Positions 42,455-51,465 of a stretch of 64,000 nucleotides of DNA are shown here, in pieces (within the stretch, counting starts at the first letter, position 1; every line of letters begins with the position of its first letter). The stretch is from Candidatus Bilophila faecipullorum (GTDB taxonomy: Bacteria > Desulfobacterota > Desulfovibrionia > Desulfovibrionales > Desulfovibrionaceae): positions 55,664 through 119,663 of the forward strand of contig CALVEZ010000006.1 of assembly GCA_944326695.1 (NCBI GenBank). Direction: 5' to 3'. The notes under the pieces were generated by a model, which saw nothing but the letters and a program-made list of their open reading frames with translations, made no database searches and was not told where the DNA came from. The position numbers and the translations under genes were made by a program.

Positions 42455-43936
42455 ATGAAGAGATTGACTACGCTGCTGCTCGCCGCCGGGCTGGTCTGCT
42501 CGGCCTTTTCCGCCGCGAACGCCGCGGAAATCAAGGCCAAGGGCATGTGGGACTTCAGTTTGGAGTATACGGACGCCACCTTCTCGAAGTCTGATGATTC
42601 CGACCGTTTTGACGCCCTCCAGCGTCTGCGCACCCAGATCGACGTGATCGCTTCCGAAAGTCTGAAGGGTGTCATCTTTTTTGAAATCGGCGACACGCAC
42701 TGGGGCAACGGCTACGACGGCGCGTCCCTCGGCACGGATGGCCGGACCGTGGAAGTGCGCTATTCCTACATCGACTGGTCCATCCCCGAGACCGAATTGC
42801 TGGTTCGCATGGGCCTTCAGCCCTTCGTCCTGCCGGGCCTCGTAGCCGGTTCCGCCGTGCTTGACGGCGATGGCGCGGGTATCACCATCGGCGGCCACTT
42901 CACGGAAAACATCGGCGGCAATCTCTTCTGGCTGCGCGCCGAAAACGACAACACGCGGGGCTATCGGCGTTATGACGGCCACATCTGGAACGACGATCAG
43001 AACAATACCATCGACTTCTTCGGTCTGACCCTGCCCATCACCTTTGATGGCGCCAAGATCATTCCCTGGGGCATGTACGGGCTCGTGGGCAGCCGCGGTC
43101 TCGCTGGCGACGCGCGCGGTGACATCGGGGATATGCGCCACGGCATGTTGCCGATCCTGCCCTACGGCACCGATCTTGCGGGGGTGGAAGGCAACCGCAG
43201 CGAAGGTTCGGCGTGGTGGGTTGGCGCTACCGGCGAAATCATGAATTTCGGCCCCTTCCGCATCGCCGGCGACTTCAACTACGGTAACGTCGACATGGGC
43301 AACGTCCATCTCGGCACCTTTACCGAAGGCCACCGCGAGAAGGGCATCGACCTCAAGCGCGCCGGCTGGCTGGCTTCTTTGCTGGCCGAATTCAAGTTTG
43401 AATACGGCGTCCCCGGCCTGCTCCTGTGGTACGGCTCGGGTGATAACGATAACCCGTATGACGGTTCCGAGCGTATGCCTACCGTCGACGCCAGCTGGCA
43501 GGGTTCGAGCTTCGGCTTTGACGGCGGCTTCGGCATTTCCTCCGACACCATCATCGGCACCAGCCCCGTGGGTACGTGGGGCGCGGCCCTGCGCGTGAAG
43601 GACATTTCCTTCATCGAAAACCTGACCCACGCCATTCAGGTGGGCTACTATCGCGGTACCAACGACAAGGAAATGCCCCAAAACGCCGGCATGACCACCT
43701 TCCACACCAGCTACGCTGACACCACCGGCCTTGTGGGTTCCACCTACCTGACCACCAAGGACGGCGCGTGGGAAGGCACGTTTGACACCCAGTACCAGCT
43801 CTACAAGGACCTGACCCTTGCCGTGGAACTCGGCTATATCCACCTCAGCCTCAACGACGGCGTGTGGAAGGATATCCTCGACGGCACCGAACGCAATGCT
43901 TATAAGGCTTCCGTCAACATGCGGTACGCCTTCTAA
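42455..43936 (+). CDS. Outer-membrane porin of the Desulfovibrio homotrimeric type
   Basis: 493 residues. Signal peptide (cleavage near ANA-AEI), alternating beta-strand pattern throughout, and a C-terminal phenylalanine (SVNMRYAF) for outer-membrane assembly. The beginning (EIKAKGMWDFSLEY) and segments such as VEVRYSYIDWSIPE fit the porins that are abundant in Desulfovibrio. It should let small solutes, probably sulfate and organic acids, cross the outer membrane. AAAGGAG precedes the start. Two terminator hairpins follow. Confidence 0.88.
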   Translation: MKRLTTLLLAAGLVCSAFSAANAAEIKAKGMWDFSLEYTDATFSKSDDSDRFDALQRLRTQIDVIASESLKGVIFFEIGDTHWGNGYDGASLGTDGRTVEVRYSYIDWSIPETELLVRMGLQPFVLPGLVAGSAVLDGDGAGITIGGHFTENIGGNLFWLRAENDNTRGYRRYDGHIWNDDQNNTIDFFGLTLPITFDGAKIIPWGMYGLVGSRGLAGDARGDIGDMRHGMLPILPYGTDLAGVEGNRSEGSAWWVGATGEIMNFGPFRIAGDFNYGNVDMGNVHLGTFTEGHREKGIDLKRAGWLASLLAEFKFEYGVPGLLLWYGSGDNDNPYDGSERMPTVDASWQGSSFGFDGGFGISSDTIIGTSPVGTWGAALRVKDISFIENLTHAIQVGYYRGTNDKEMPQNAGMTTFHTSYADTTGLVGSTYLTTKDGAWEGTFDTQYQLYKDLTLAVELGYIHLSLNDGVWKDILDGTERNAYKASVNMRYAF

Positions 43937-43941
43937 GAAAC

Positions 43942-44056
43942 GTCCTCCCGCTTCCTCACCCAGTCCGGGGAAGCGGGAGGACAATGCTTCTTTTCCATTC
44001 CTTCCTTTCCTTACGGGAAAACCGGGCCAGCTTTCGGGCTGACCCGGTTTTCTTGT
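43942..44056 (+). terminator. Double terminator of the porin gene
   Basis: First hairpin: GTCCTCCCGCTTCC (43942-43955) pairs with the segment ending at 43982. Second: AAAACCGGGCCAGC (44018-44031) pairs with GCTGACCCGGTTTT (to 44051) and is followed by CTTGTTTC. The second is the stronger intrinsic terminator. Confidence 0.85.
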
Positions 44057-44314
44057 TTCGGAAAGTGCTCTCGGCATGGGGCGGAATGCGGTCGCGGTCC
44101 CCTATGCTTCGGGCGGAGCGCCCCGGACGGGCAAGCCCGGCAATGACGGCAGACATTTCCCACGGGTTTCGTCATGCCCCCGTGAAGCTGTCATCTCGTC
44201 CCACGAAAAACCGTTTTTTCCACCAAACAAGGAACAGGATGAAGGCATAATGCCGTCAGGCCGCACGCCCTTTTCCCCCGGCGGCCTAGCCGTGAGGGAC
44301 GTGGGGAGATGCGT
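44057..44314. other. Intergenic, porin / gpt convergent ends
   Basis: About 260 bases between convergent genes with no recognisable gene or RNA. Confidence 0.5.
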
Positions 44315-44797
44315 CTAGTTCTGTTCCACCAGCGGGGCGGTATACTGCACTTCGGAGTCCCACGGGAAGAGAATCCACGTGTCCTGACTTACTTCGGTGA
44401 TGAAGGTGTCGACGAGGGGCTTGCCTGCGGGTTTGGAGTAGAGGGTGGCGAAATGGGCCTTCGGGAGCATGTCGCGGATGATGCGCGCGGTGTTGCCCGT
44501 ATCGACCAGATCGTCGACGACCAGCCAGCCGTCGCCGTCGCCCTCGACGGCCTTGAGGACTTCCTCCCCTCCGGTCTGCTCGCGGCCCTGATAGGTGCAG
44601 ATGCACAGGGTGTCGACCATGCGGATGTTCAGCTCGCGGGCGACGATGGCCGCGGGCACCAGCCCGCCCCGGGCCACGCCGATGATGCCCTTGAAAGGTC
44701 CCTGTTCCAGCAGGCGCCATGCCAGCGCCTTGCCGTCGCGGTGAAGCTGATCCCACGTCACGGGATACAGTTTTTGATAACGGTCGGCCTTGCCCAT
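44315..44797 (-). CDS. gpt: Xanthine(-guanine) phosphoribosyltransferase
   Basis: 160 residues of the type I PRTase fold. The PRPP-binding motif is [14 protein letters not shown] (about 90-103), and the flexible-loop and hood regions match Gpt ([17 protein letters not shown] near the start, [12 protein letters not shown] near the end). It salvages xanthine and guanine to nucleotides. It begins 39 nt after the lpxI stop on the same strand, so the two are probably cotranscribed. Confidence 0.9.
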   Translation of the reverse strand: MGKADRYQKLYPVTWDQLHRDGKALAWRLLEQGPFKGIIGVARGGLVPAAIVARELNIRMVDTLCICTYQGREQTGGEEVLKAVEGDGDGWLVVDDLVDTGNTARIIRDMLPKAHFATLYSKPAGKPLVDTFITEVSQDTWILFPWDSEVQYTAPLVEQN

Positions 44798-44836
44798 AGG
44801 ATTCTCCCTCTCCGGTATGGAATCGTAGTAAGTGGT

Positions 44837-45679
44837 TCAGTCGGCTGAGTCGCCGCGCAGACGTTCGAAAAGCGCGTCCGTCAGCGCGACGATGCAGAAA
44901 TCATGCTTGTCGGCCAAAGCCAGAGCTTCGGCCCGGTCGAAAAAGAGCGTCTTCTCCGCGTCCACGGCCAGACAGCGGAATTTGCGGTCGATGAGCAGGC
45001 GGATGGTGTTGAGCCCGATGGAGGGCAGGTCCACGCGCTCGTCCTGTTTGGGCTTGCAGCGTTTGATGGCCACGCAGCCCTCTCCCCCGAGCTCGCCGCC
45101 GCGCCGCAGGGTGGCGTCCGTCCCCTCCATGCACTCCACGGCGGCCACGATGCCCTGCTTGACCACGAGGCACTGGCCGATGTCGAAATGGCCGAGCGTT
45201 TCCGCGATGGGCCAGCCGAATTCGATGTCCGCCGTCTCTTCGGGCGTGGGTTTGCGGCGGGTCAGAAAACCCTCCGGGCAGCGCAGGGAGCCGGACAGTT
45301 CGGCGGCCTGCATGAGGGTGAAGCCTTCGGCCTCCAGATCGGCCATGATCGCCCGCAGGAGCGCGTCGTCGCCCTTGCCGCGCAGCGAGAAGAAAATTTT
45401 GGCGGCCCGCAGGTCCGGGCGCAGCTCCAGCGCGCGAGGCTTGTCGATGGCCCCGGCCATGCACAGCCTGCGCACGCCCTGCCCCCGGAAGTAGGCGATG
45501 ACCTTGTTGAACTGTCCGAGGTAGACGGTTTCATAGGCGTCCGCTACGCTTTCCAGCCCCGGATCGGTGAAGCCGTGGAAGGCGCAGACGACGACCCTGT
45601 AGCCGGCGGCCTTCGCGTCCTGGGCCACAAGGCGGGGAAATTGTCCGCTTCCCGCAATAATGCCGATGGATTCGCTCAT
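44837..45679 (-). CDS. lpxI: UDP-2,3-diacylglucosamine pyrophosphohydrolase LpxI
   Basis: 280 residues of the DUF1009/LpxI family. It starts with the usual IGIIAGSGQFP and contains GQFNKVIAYF, GAIDKP and GFGWPIAETLGHFDIGQ-like segments (here DIEFGWPIAETLGHFDIGQ), then the C-terminal KRCKPKQDERVDLPSIG. LpxI replaces LpxH in many alpha- and delta-proteobacteria, making lipid X for lipid A. This supports an LPS-bearing Gram-negative host. Confidence 0.93.
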   Translation of the reverse strand: MSESIGIIAGSGQFPRLVAQDAKAAGYRVVVCAFHGFTDPGLESVADAYETVYLGQFNKVIAYFRGQGVRRLCMAGAIDKPRALELRPDLRAAKIFFSLRGKGDDALLRAIMADLEAEGFTLMQAAELSGSLRCPEGFLTRRKPTPEETADIEFGWPIAETLGHFDIGQCLVVKQGIVAAVECMEGTDATLRRGGELGGEGCVAIKRCKPKQDERVDLPSIGLNTIRLLIDRKFRCLAVDAEKTLFFDRAEALALADKHDFCIVALTDALFERLRGDSAD

Positions 45680-46105
45680 AATCCGTGCCCTCTATCATAA
45701 ATGTCCGGCGAATAAAAGCGCGCCGGGAAGCTGCCCCGGCGCGCGCATGAGAATCTTTTTTCGACGTTCGGGGAAGACGCCTCTCCCTCGGGCAAGGCCG
45801 GGAGGGCGGCGCGGCACAGTGGAAAGGAAAGAGCTTCCCACGCCGGGCGGTAGTCGACCGCCGAAAACACGGCGTCCTTGTCGATGGAAAGAGCCCTCCC
45901 GCGCCCGGGCGGAGGGGGCGACGTGGCCCGCACGTTGGTGTTCCCGTGTCCCGCGCATGGCTACGGTAGAGGAAAGGACCGCGCTTCTTTCTGTGCTCAC
46001 CGTCTCCCGCGTACGGGCCACGGTGCCGTTCCAAGCCGAGCAAGGAATCCTTCTCCGCCTCCCACGCACTGGTCACGGAATGGGTGCCGACGCGAGGGGC
46101 GGGTG
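45680..46105. other. Intergenic, lpxI / cooF
   Basis: About 425 GC-rich bases. Several frames stay open, but none shows a domain or a good start. It should contain the lpxI promoter and the end of the cooF transcript; I see no clear intrinsic terminator. Confidence 0.5.
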
Positions 46106-46603
46106 TCAGCCTATCTGCACGACGCTGCGGGCGTGTACGGGGCAGGCTTCCACGCAGGCGGGCACGGACTTGCCTTCCTTTTTCATCCAGTCCTTGCACA
46201 GGTCGCAGCGCACGGCCACGGAACGCATGGACTTTTGCGCCATCGTTTCCGATCCGGCGGAGGGCAGGCCGATGGATTCCAGCGAGATGGCCCCATACGG
46301 GCAGGCCATGATGCACAACTGGCAGCCCGAGCAGATTTGGGCGTTCATGACCACGACGCCGTCGGTCTGGCGCAGCGCGCCGGTGGGACAGATGCGCGCG
46401 CAGGGGGCGTTGTCGCACTGGCGGCAGGAAATGGGCGATTTCACCGAGCCGCTCTTGACTACGTGGACGCGGGCGACCAGTTCGTCGCGCTTTTTCAGGG
46501 CCTCCTTGAAGGTGAGGCCGTGATGGGCGGCGATGCAGGCGATCTCGCAGCGGCGGCACGCCTTGCACTTTTCCGGGACGGATTCGATCATGTAACGGCT
46601 CAT
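46106..46603 (-). CDS. cooF: CooF-like iron-sulfur electron-transfer protein
   Basis: 165 residues with four cysteine groups: CKACRRCEIAC, CRQCDNAPCARIC, CSGCQLCIMAC and CDLC ... CVEAC. In Rhodospirillum rubrum CooF links CO dehydrogenase to the Coo hydrogenase; here no CO dehydrogenase gene (cooS) is in the window, so the electron donor may be another. It follows hypA by 15 nt and ends the locus. Confidence 0.88.
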   Translation of the reverse strand: MSRYMIESVPEKCKACRRCEIACIAAHHGLTFKEALKKRDELVARVHVVKSGSVKSPISCRQCDNAPCARICPTGALRQTDGVVVMNAQICSGCQLCIMACPYGAISLESIGLPSAGSETMAQKSMRSVAVRCDLCKDWMKKEGKSVPACVEACPVHARSVVQIG

Positions 46604-46618
46604 GGTACTATCCTTTTC

Positions 46619-46981
46619 TTATTCGGACGTCTTTTCGTCCTGCCGGGCGTCGATGCCCGTGATGCGGAAATCCCGGCCTCCCGAGCCTTCGAGACGCAGG
46701 CTTCCGCACAGCGGGCAGGGCGCGCGCAGGGAGGTCATGGCGAACGACGCGCCGCAGTCGAGGCAACGCCCTTCGGCGGGGACGGTTTCCACGGCAAGCT
46801 CGGCCCCTTCTGCCGCCGTGCCCTCCGCGTACAGCTCGAAGCAGGCTTCCAGCGTGCGGGGCTCCACCGCCGTAAACAGTCCCACGGCGAGGCGCACCCG
46901 CGTGATCTTCGTCACCTTATGGCGGCGGGCCTCCTCTTCGAGGATGTTCATCATGGCTGCGACCATCGACGCTTCATGCAT
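46619..46981 (-). CDS. hypA: HypA, nickel insertion protein for hydrogenase
   Basis: 120 residues. The N-terminal MHEAS carries the His2/Glu3 nickel site. The zinc domain has CLDC and CPLC pairs (about 73-95). HypA passes nickel to the hydrogenase large subunit precursor. It lies between cooH and cooF as in Desulfovibrio coo loci, but here a 400-bp gap with a hairpin element separates it from cooH. Confidence 0.92.
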   Translation of the reverse strand: MHEASMVAAMMNILEEEARRHKVTKITRVRLAVGLFTAVEPRTLEACFELYAEGTAAEGAELAVETVPAEGRCLDCGASFAMTSLRAPCPLCGSLRLEGSGGRDFRITGIDARQDEKTSE

Positions 46982-47265
46982 GGCGGAGTCCCGTGTGGGG
47001 AAGGCGGGGGAAAGAACTTCTTTAAGCGGGGAATGCTCGCTCCCTCACCCCGAACCCCCTCAAAAAAGTACGCTCAACCGGGAGGCGGCCCGCAGGGAAT
47101 TGCCTTGCCTTGCTCTTCCCGGGGGCGGCTTTAACCCTGTTTATCCTGTCCATATGTTCCACACGTGTCTCTTTCCGGTGGGACGCCCTTCTTCTCTACC
47201 CCGAAGGCATTCCCGTCCAGCAGGGGGATGTGTGCTATAGAAAAAGCCTTTCAAGCCACCCCCGC
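46982..47265. other. Intergenic, cooH / hypA
   Basis: About 285 bases with no gene. The stretch near 47030-47110 (CCCTCACCCCGAACCCCCTC and following bases) resembles a worn copy of the gene-end element's distal part, without a usable hairpin. Confidence 0.4.
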
Positions 47266-47388
47266 CCTTTTGCCGACCTGTATGAAGGTCTTTGAAAGGA
47301 GAGGGGTGGGCGCGAGCCGCGCTGGCAGGTTTGGGGAGTGGAGAGGGAAACTTGCTTCAGAAAGTTTCCCTCTCCACTCCCCAATATC
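47266..47388 (-). repeat. Gene-end hairpin element, copy 4 (behind cooH)
   Basis: Inverted repeat 47331-47356 / 47359-47384, 26 bp with one mismatch, around TC. It starts 6 nt after the cooH stop. Between hairpin and distal tail there is an extra block (CGCGAGCCGCGCTGGCA) that other copies lack. It falls inside what is normally a continuous cooH-hypA transcript. Confidence 0.85.
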
Positions 47389-47390
47389 CT

Positions 47391-48479
47391 TTACCTCTCC
47401 GTGCAGCTCACGCAGGGATCGATGCTGTTGACGATGATGGGGATGTCAGCGATCTGGCAGTCCTTCATCATGACGGTGAGGGCTTCCCAGTTCATGTAGG
47501 AGGGCACGCGCCACTTGAGGCGGGCGGGGGTGTCCGTCCCGTTGGTCTGGAGAAAGTAGATCAGCTCGCCGCGCGGGGCCTCGGAACGGGCCACGGCCTC
47601 GGTTTCCGGGATACGCTCCATGGGTACGGTGAGCGGCCCCCCGGGGAGGCTGTCGAGGCACTGGCGCAGCAGGCCGATGGACTCGAAAACCTCGCGTACC
47701 CGGACCATCGCCCGCGACCAGACGTCGCAGCCTTCTTCCATGACGAGATCGAAGTGCAGATCGGGATAGACCAGATAGGGAGTGTTCTTGCGGACGTCGA
47801 TGTCGAGGCCGGAACCGCGCGCCACCGGGCCGACCACGCCGAGCGCCCAGGCGTCCTCGCGGGGGAGTACGCCTACGCCCCGGGAGCGTTTGGCGATCAT
47901 GGGATCGGTGCGGAAGACCTTTTCCACGCGCCGCACTGCTTCCTCGACCACGGCCAGCTTGTCGAGCATGTAGTGGGCCAGCTTGTCATCCACGTCCGCC
48001 TTGACCCCGCCGATGCAGTTGGCGGAGAGGTTCATGCGGTTGCCGTAGATGGTTTCCTTCACGTCCTGCATGTTTTCGCGCACTTCCATGATGTGCAGGA
48101 AGAGCGACTTGAAGCCCATGTTGTGCGCGAAGATGGCGATGTTGAAGAGGTGCGAGGCCACGCGCTTGGTTTCCTCCGCGAGCACACGCAGATACTGGGC
48201 TCGGGGCGGCGGAGTCATGCCGAGGGCGTTTTCCACGGCCATGCAGTAGGTCAGCGAATGGCTGTTGGAGCAGAGCGAGCAGACGCGCTCCGTCAGGGTC
48301 GTGTTCTTGAAGAAATTGCGCTGGGTGGCCATGCCTTCCATGCCCCGGTGGACATGGCCGGACGTGATCTCGACCTTGCGCACGGTTTCGCCGTCCACGT
48401 CGAGGTGGAAATAGACCGGTTCCTCAAGCGCCACGTGCACGGGGCCGATGGGCAGGGAAAAACTGCTGGTCTGGCTCAT
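47391..48479 (-). CDS. cooH: CooH, large (NiFe) subunit of energy-converting hydrogenase
   Basis: 362 residues of the group 4 hydrogenase / NuoD family. The nickel ligands are C67 and C70 (RVCSLCSNSH) and C356 and C359 (DPCVSC). The protein ends TER three residues after the last cysteine, so it has no C-terminal extension to be removed by a maturation protease, a known feature of some group 4 enzymes. HVHRGME near 43 matches the quinone-side NuoD motif. It reduces protons or oxidises H2, coupled to ion transport by CooM/CooK. Starts within the cooU stop. Confidence 0.95.
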   Translation of the reverse strand: MSQTSSFSLPIGPVHVALEEPVYFHLDVDGETVRKVEITSGHVHRGMEGMATQRNFFKNTTLTERVCSLCSNSHSLTYCMAVENALGMTPPPRAQYLRVLAEETKRVASHLFNIAIFAHNMGFKSLFLHIMEVRENMQDVKETIYGNRMNLSANCIGGVKADVDDKLAHYMLDKLAVVEEAVRRVEKVFRTDPMIAKRSRGVGVLPREDAWALGVVGPVARGSGLDIDVRKNTPYLVYPDLHFDLVMEEGCDVWSRAMVRVREVFESIGLLRQCLDSLPGGPLTVPMERIPETEAVARSEAPRGELIYFLQTNGTDTPARLKWRVPSYMNWEALTVMMKDCQIADIPIIVNSIDPCVSCTER

Positions 48480-49036
48480 GCCCGCCCTCCGTCTTCGGCC
48501 TCCTGGCCGGGCTCATCGTTCACTTCCATGATCCGTTCCCACATGTCCTTGGTGCACGCGCCGTTCATCATGATGGTCAGGGGGATGACCTCGTTCAGGA
48601 TGCCCTCGTCGATTTCGGGATCGAGGAAAAGGCGCTTGGGATTGGTGTTGCCCTCCACGTGCACGTCGAAAAGCTCGGCGAACTCGCGCTCGTTCCAGTC
48701 GGCGTTGCGGAACCACGGGGTGATGGTGGGCACGCTGTTCTCGGCGGGGTCCAGCGGCACCGTGATGGTGACGGTGTAGCCGCGCACGTCGAAATGATAG
48801 GCCAGCGTGGTGATGGGCTCGGCAAGCTGCTTGTTCAGGGCCGTGACCGTGCACAGGCGCGCCCTGTGCTCCGCGAGCAGGGCCGCCGCCGCGGGCAGCT
48901 CGGCGTTGCTTTTCAGCGTCACCCACTCGAAGCCGTTGCCCCAGCTGTCCTTGTTGTGGCGTTCTTCGGTGGCCAGTTCCCGCAGCGCCCGCAGGAGGGC
49001 GGCATCAAGGGAACGGCTTGACCATGCGGTATTCAT
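48476..49036 (-). CDS. cooU: CooU, NuoC-like hydrogenase subunit
   Basis: 186 residues. The C-terminal half has the NuoC/30-kDa signature: ITPWFRNADWNEREFAELFD followed by PKRLFLDPEI. This subunit joins the large subunit to the Fe-S arm. AAGGAG lies 8 nt before the ATG at 49036, so the reading from 49111 is not used. It overlaps cooH by 4 bp. Confidence 0.9.
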   Translation of the reverse strand: MNTAWSSRSLDAALLRALRELATEERHNKDSWGNGFEWVTLKSNAELPAAAALLAEHRARLCTVTALNKQLAEPITTLAYHFDVRGYTVTITVPLDPAENSVPTITPWFRNADWNEREFAELFDVHVEGNTNPKRLFLDPEIDEGILNEVIPLTIMMNGACTKDMWERIMEVNDEPGQEAEDGGRA

Positions 49037-49076
49037 GCAAGTTTCTCCTTGCGTCAAATCGGTGCGTCGGATCATT

Positions 49077-50051
49077 TCATTCGGCGGTTTTTTGCGCGTC
49101 GCGGGCCTCAAGGACTCCGTCCTCCGCCTGCGCCGGGACGTCTGTATCTTGCTGCGTCATGGTCATAACGTCGCTCTCCGGTCTGCGTCCGGCGTCTTCC
49201 GTCTTTTCCACCTCGGGGTTGGCCGTCCCGCCCGGGGCTTTCCCCGCCGCATCGGGCTGAGGTTTGGCTCCGGGGGCCTGTGCCGCGTCGTCGGCCCTGG
49301 CCGTTTCCCGGGCCGGGGCGTCCGCAAGCTTGGCGGACGGGGCAGGGTCACGCGGCGCGGTATCCTGCGCGGCCCTTGCATGGGGCGCAGCGGGCGCGTC
49401 GGGCGTCGCGGGGGCTTTGGCCTGCGCAGACGGGGCCTCGCCCTTGGGAGCGGAAGGGGCCTTCACCGCCTTTTTTTCCGCCGCCGGCACGAGGCAGACT
49501 TCCTGATTGGCCGCCATCTTTTCAAGCTGGTCGATGTGGCAGGCGCGGTCTTCGATCACGGCCACGTCGATGCGGCGGCAGTTGGGGCAGAGGTGGGACA
49601 CCACGTCCACGTCGATCTCGGAATGTTTGGCATAGATGCGGTTCAGCACGGCCTGCGGCAGGACGCGCATCTTGGCCCCGCACACGGCGCAGTAGTCATA
49701 TTTGACCTTGGCGCGGGTGATCTGGGTGTATTTTTCCGTGGCGCGGTGGGCGCTGTGCCAGTCGTTGGAAAGGGTGATGGCCTTGGTGGGGCAGTAGTGG
49801 CGGCACTGCGCGCAGAGGCAGCAGGAGTTGCGCCAGACCGTGATCTCGAAGCCGCTCCCGTCCGCGAATTTCGAGATGTTGATGGCCCCGGCCGCGCAGA
49901 CGTGCACGCAGGTGCCACAGCCGAGGCAAAGCTCGGGGTCGATCTCCACGCGGCCACGCAGCCGTTCCGGGGTGTAGGTTTCTCCGAAGGGGAAGGGATC
50001 GGTGACGGGGCCCTTTTTGAGGTTGTCCCAGAGAATCTTGAGGAATTCCAT
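49077..50051 (-). CDS. cooX: CooX, NuoI/HycF-like ferredoxin subunit with zinc ribbon and Ala/Pro-rich tail
   Basis: 324 residues. Two 4Fe-4S sites: CLGCGTCVHVC and CCLCAQCRHYC. A four-cysteine zinc-ribbon follows (YCAVCG ... CPNC, about 120-165). The last about 130 residues are Ala/Pro/Glu-rich, low in complexity and probably disordered; most CooX/HycF proteins stop before this. It is just 2 bp from cooL. It conducts electrons from ferredoxin or CooF to the small subunit. Confidence 0.9.
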   Translation of the reverse strand: MEFLKILWDNLKKGPVTDPFPFGETYTPERLRGRVEIDPELCLGCGTCVHVCAAGAINISKFADGSGFEITVWRNSCCLCAQCRHYCPTKAITLSNDWHSAHRATEKYTQITRAKVKYDYCAVCGAKMRVLPQAVLNRIYAKHSEIDVDVVSHLCPNCRRIDVAVIEDRACHIDQLEKMAANQEVCLVPAAEKKAVKAPSAPKGEAPSAQAKAPATPDAPAAPHARAAQDTAPRDPAPSAKLADAPARETARADDAAQAPGAKPQPDAAGKAPGGTANPEVEKTEDAGRRPESDVMTMTQQDTDVPAQAEDGVLEARDAQKTAE

Positions 50052-50052
50052 A

Positions 50053-50487
50053 TCAGCCCTCCATCCTTTCCCGCCAGATGGCCACGGCTTCGAGCACGCC
50101 CTCCATGATCGCCTGCGGACGGGGCGGGCAGCCGGGCACGTTGACGTCGATGGGCAGGTAGCGGTCGAGCGGGCCCTCGATGGAATAGCCTTCCCGGAAG
50201 ACGCCGCCGCTGATGGGGCAGATGCCCACGGCCACGGTCACTTTGGGCTCGGGGATTTCGTTCCACACGCGCAGGACCTTGTCCTTGACGCGCGCGGTGA
50301 GGGGTCCGGTAATGAGCACGATGTCCGCGTGGCGGGGGCTGCCGCAGTATTTGCAGCCGAGGCGTTCCACGTCGTAGCGGGCGATGCAGGCCGTGGTCGC
50401 CAGTTCCACATCGCAGCCGTTGCAGGAGCCCGCGTTGATGCGGAAGAGCCACGGCGAGCGGGCGGAGAGTTTCTTAAGCAGATTCAT
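50053..50487 (-). CDS. cooL: CooL, small subunit of energy-converting hydrogenase
   Basis: 144 residues of the NuoB/HycG family, carrying the proximal 4Fe-4S cluster. C22 and C25 (GSCNGCDVE), a central cysteine (VGICPISGG) and VPGCPPRPQ supply the ligands. Length and motifs are typical. Located between cooK and cooX, with gaps of 12 and 1 bases. Confidence 0.94.
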   Translation of the reverse strand: MNLLKKLSARSPWLFRINAGSCNGCDVELATTACIARYDVERLGCKYCGSPRHADIVLITGPLTARVKDKVLRVWNEIPEPKVTVAVGICPISGGVFREGYSIEGPLDRYLPIDVNVPGCPPRPQAIMEGVLEAVAIWRERMEG

Positions 50488-50499
50488 GGCGGCCTCCCG

Positions 50500-51465
50500 T
50501 CAGCAACCCATCCACACCAGAACAAGGCTCAACAGCGCAAGCCCGGCGGGATACTTGAGGAAAAAGGACAGCGCCTGCTCGATGCGGAAACGCCCCGTGG
50601 CCGACTTCACCACGGTGAGCGCGAAAAGCATGAACAGGCCGCACTTGACGACGAACCAGATCAGATTGACGGCGGGCAGGTCCGAAATGGTGCCGGGGAA
50701 GAAGAGCACCACCCCGAGGGCCAGCGCCACGACCATCTTGAGGGCCGAGGCCATGTGGAAGAAGGCGAGGAGCACGCCGGAATATTCGAGCAGCGGCCCT
50801 TCGAGGATTTCCGTTTCCGCCTCGGGCTGGTCGAAGGGCGGCACGCCGAGCGTGGCGGGCAGGAACGCGAGCCACGCGAGGAAGGCGGGCCACATGACCG
50901 GGGTCAGCCCGAAGGAGCCGTGCGCCGCCTGATAGTTCATGATCGCGGTCAGCGAGAACTCGGCCCCGCCGCCCGTGGCGGCCCCCACCTTCATGGCGAC
51001 CGTCAGCATGATCATAAGCAGCGGAATCTCATAGGCAAGCATCATGATCATCTCGCGCGAGAAGCCGATGCCGCCGTAGGGCGATCCCGAGGCGGAGCCC
51101 GCCAGCATGATCGCCATCGCCGGGATGGGGAAGAGGTAGAAGATGACCAGCAGGTCGCCCATGCGCGGCAGGCCGTCGGTCACGCCGGGCACGGGCAGGA
51201 GCGCCGCGCACACGGCGATCCCGGCCACCGCCACTACCGGGGCGGCGAGGAAGGCCCCGCGCATGGCGGATGAGGGGATGATCACTTCCTTGGTGCACAG
51301 CTTGGCGAGATCGAGGAAGGGCTGGACGAGCGGCGGCCCCACGCGGCGCTGGAGCCGGGCCTCGACGCGGCGGTCGAGCCCTTTGAGGAAAAGCCCCAGC
51401 ACGAGCGCGAAGAGGCCGCCCGGGAAGACGAGGAGATGGAGAAGGCCCACGAGCAGGTCTAGCAT
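50500..51465 (-). CDS. cooK: CooK, NuoH/HycD-like membrane subunit
   Basis: 321 residues with about eight membrane helices. NuoH marks are present: GLDRRVEARLQRRVGPP at the first loop, LAKLCTKE, and PPFDQPEAETEILEG in the third loop. It anchors the hydrogenase arm and links it to ion translocation. AAGGAG precedes the ATG at 51465, which overlaps the cooM end by 7 bp. Confidence 0.93.
   Translation of the reverse strand: MLDLLVGLLHLLVFPGGLFALVLGLFLKGLDRRVEARLQRRVGPPLVQPFLDLAKLCTKEVIIPSSAMRGAFLAAPVVAVAGIAVCAALLPVPGVTDGLPRMGDLLVIFYLFPIPAMAIMLAGSASGSPYGGIGFSREMIMMLAYEIPLLMIMLTVAMKVGAATGGGAEFSLTAIMNYQAAHGSFGLTPVMWPAFLAWLAFLPATLGVPPFDQPEAETEILEGPLLEYSGVLLAFFHMASALKMVVALALGVVLFFPGTISDLPAVNLIWFVVKCGLFMLFALTVVKSATGRFRIEQALSFFLKYPAGLALLSLVLVWMGC

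Noticed and set aside
44018..44056. Porin terminator as an eighth member of the gene-end family
   Set aside because: The stem sequence and tail are unrelated, and it has a normal T-rich end.
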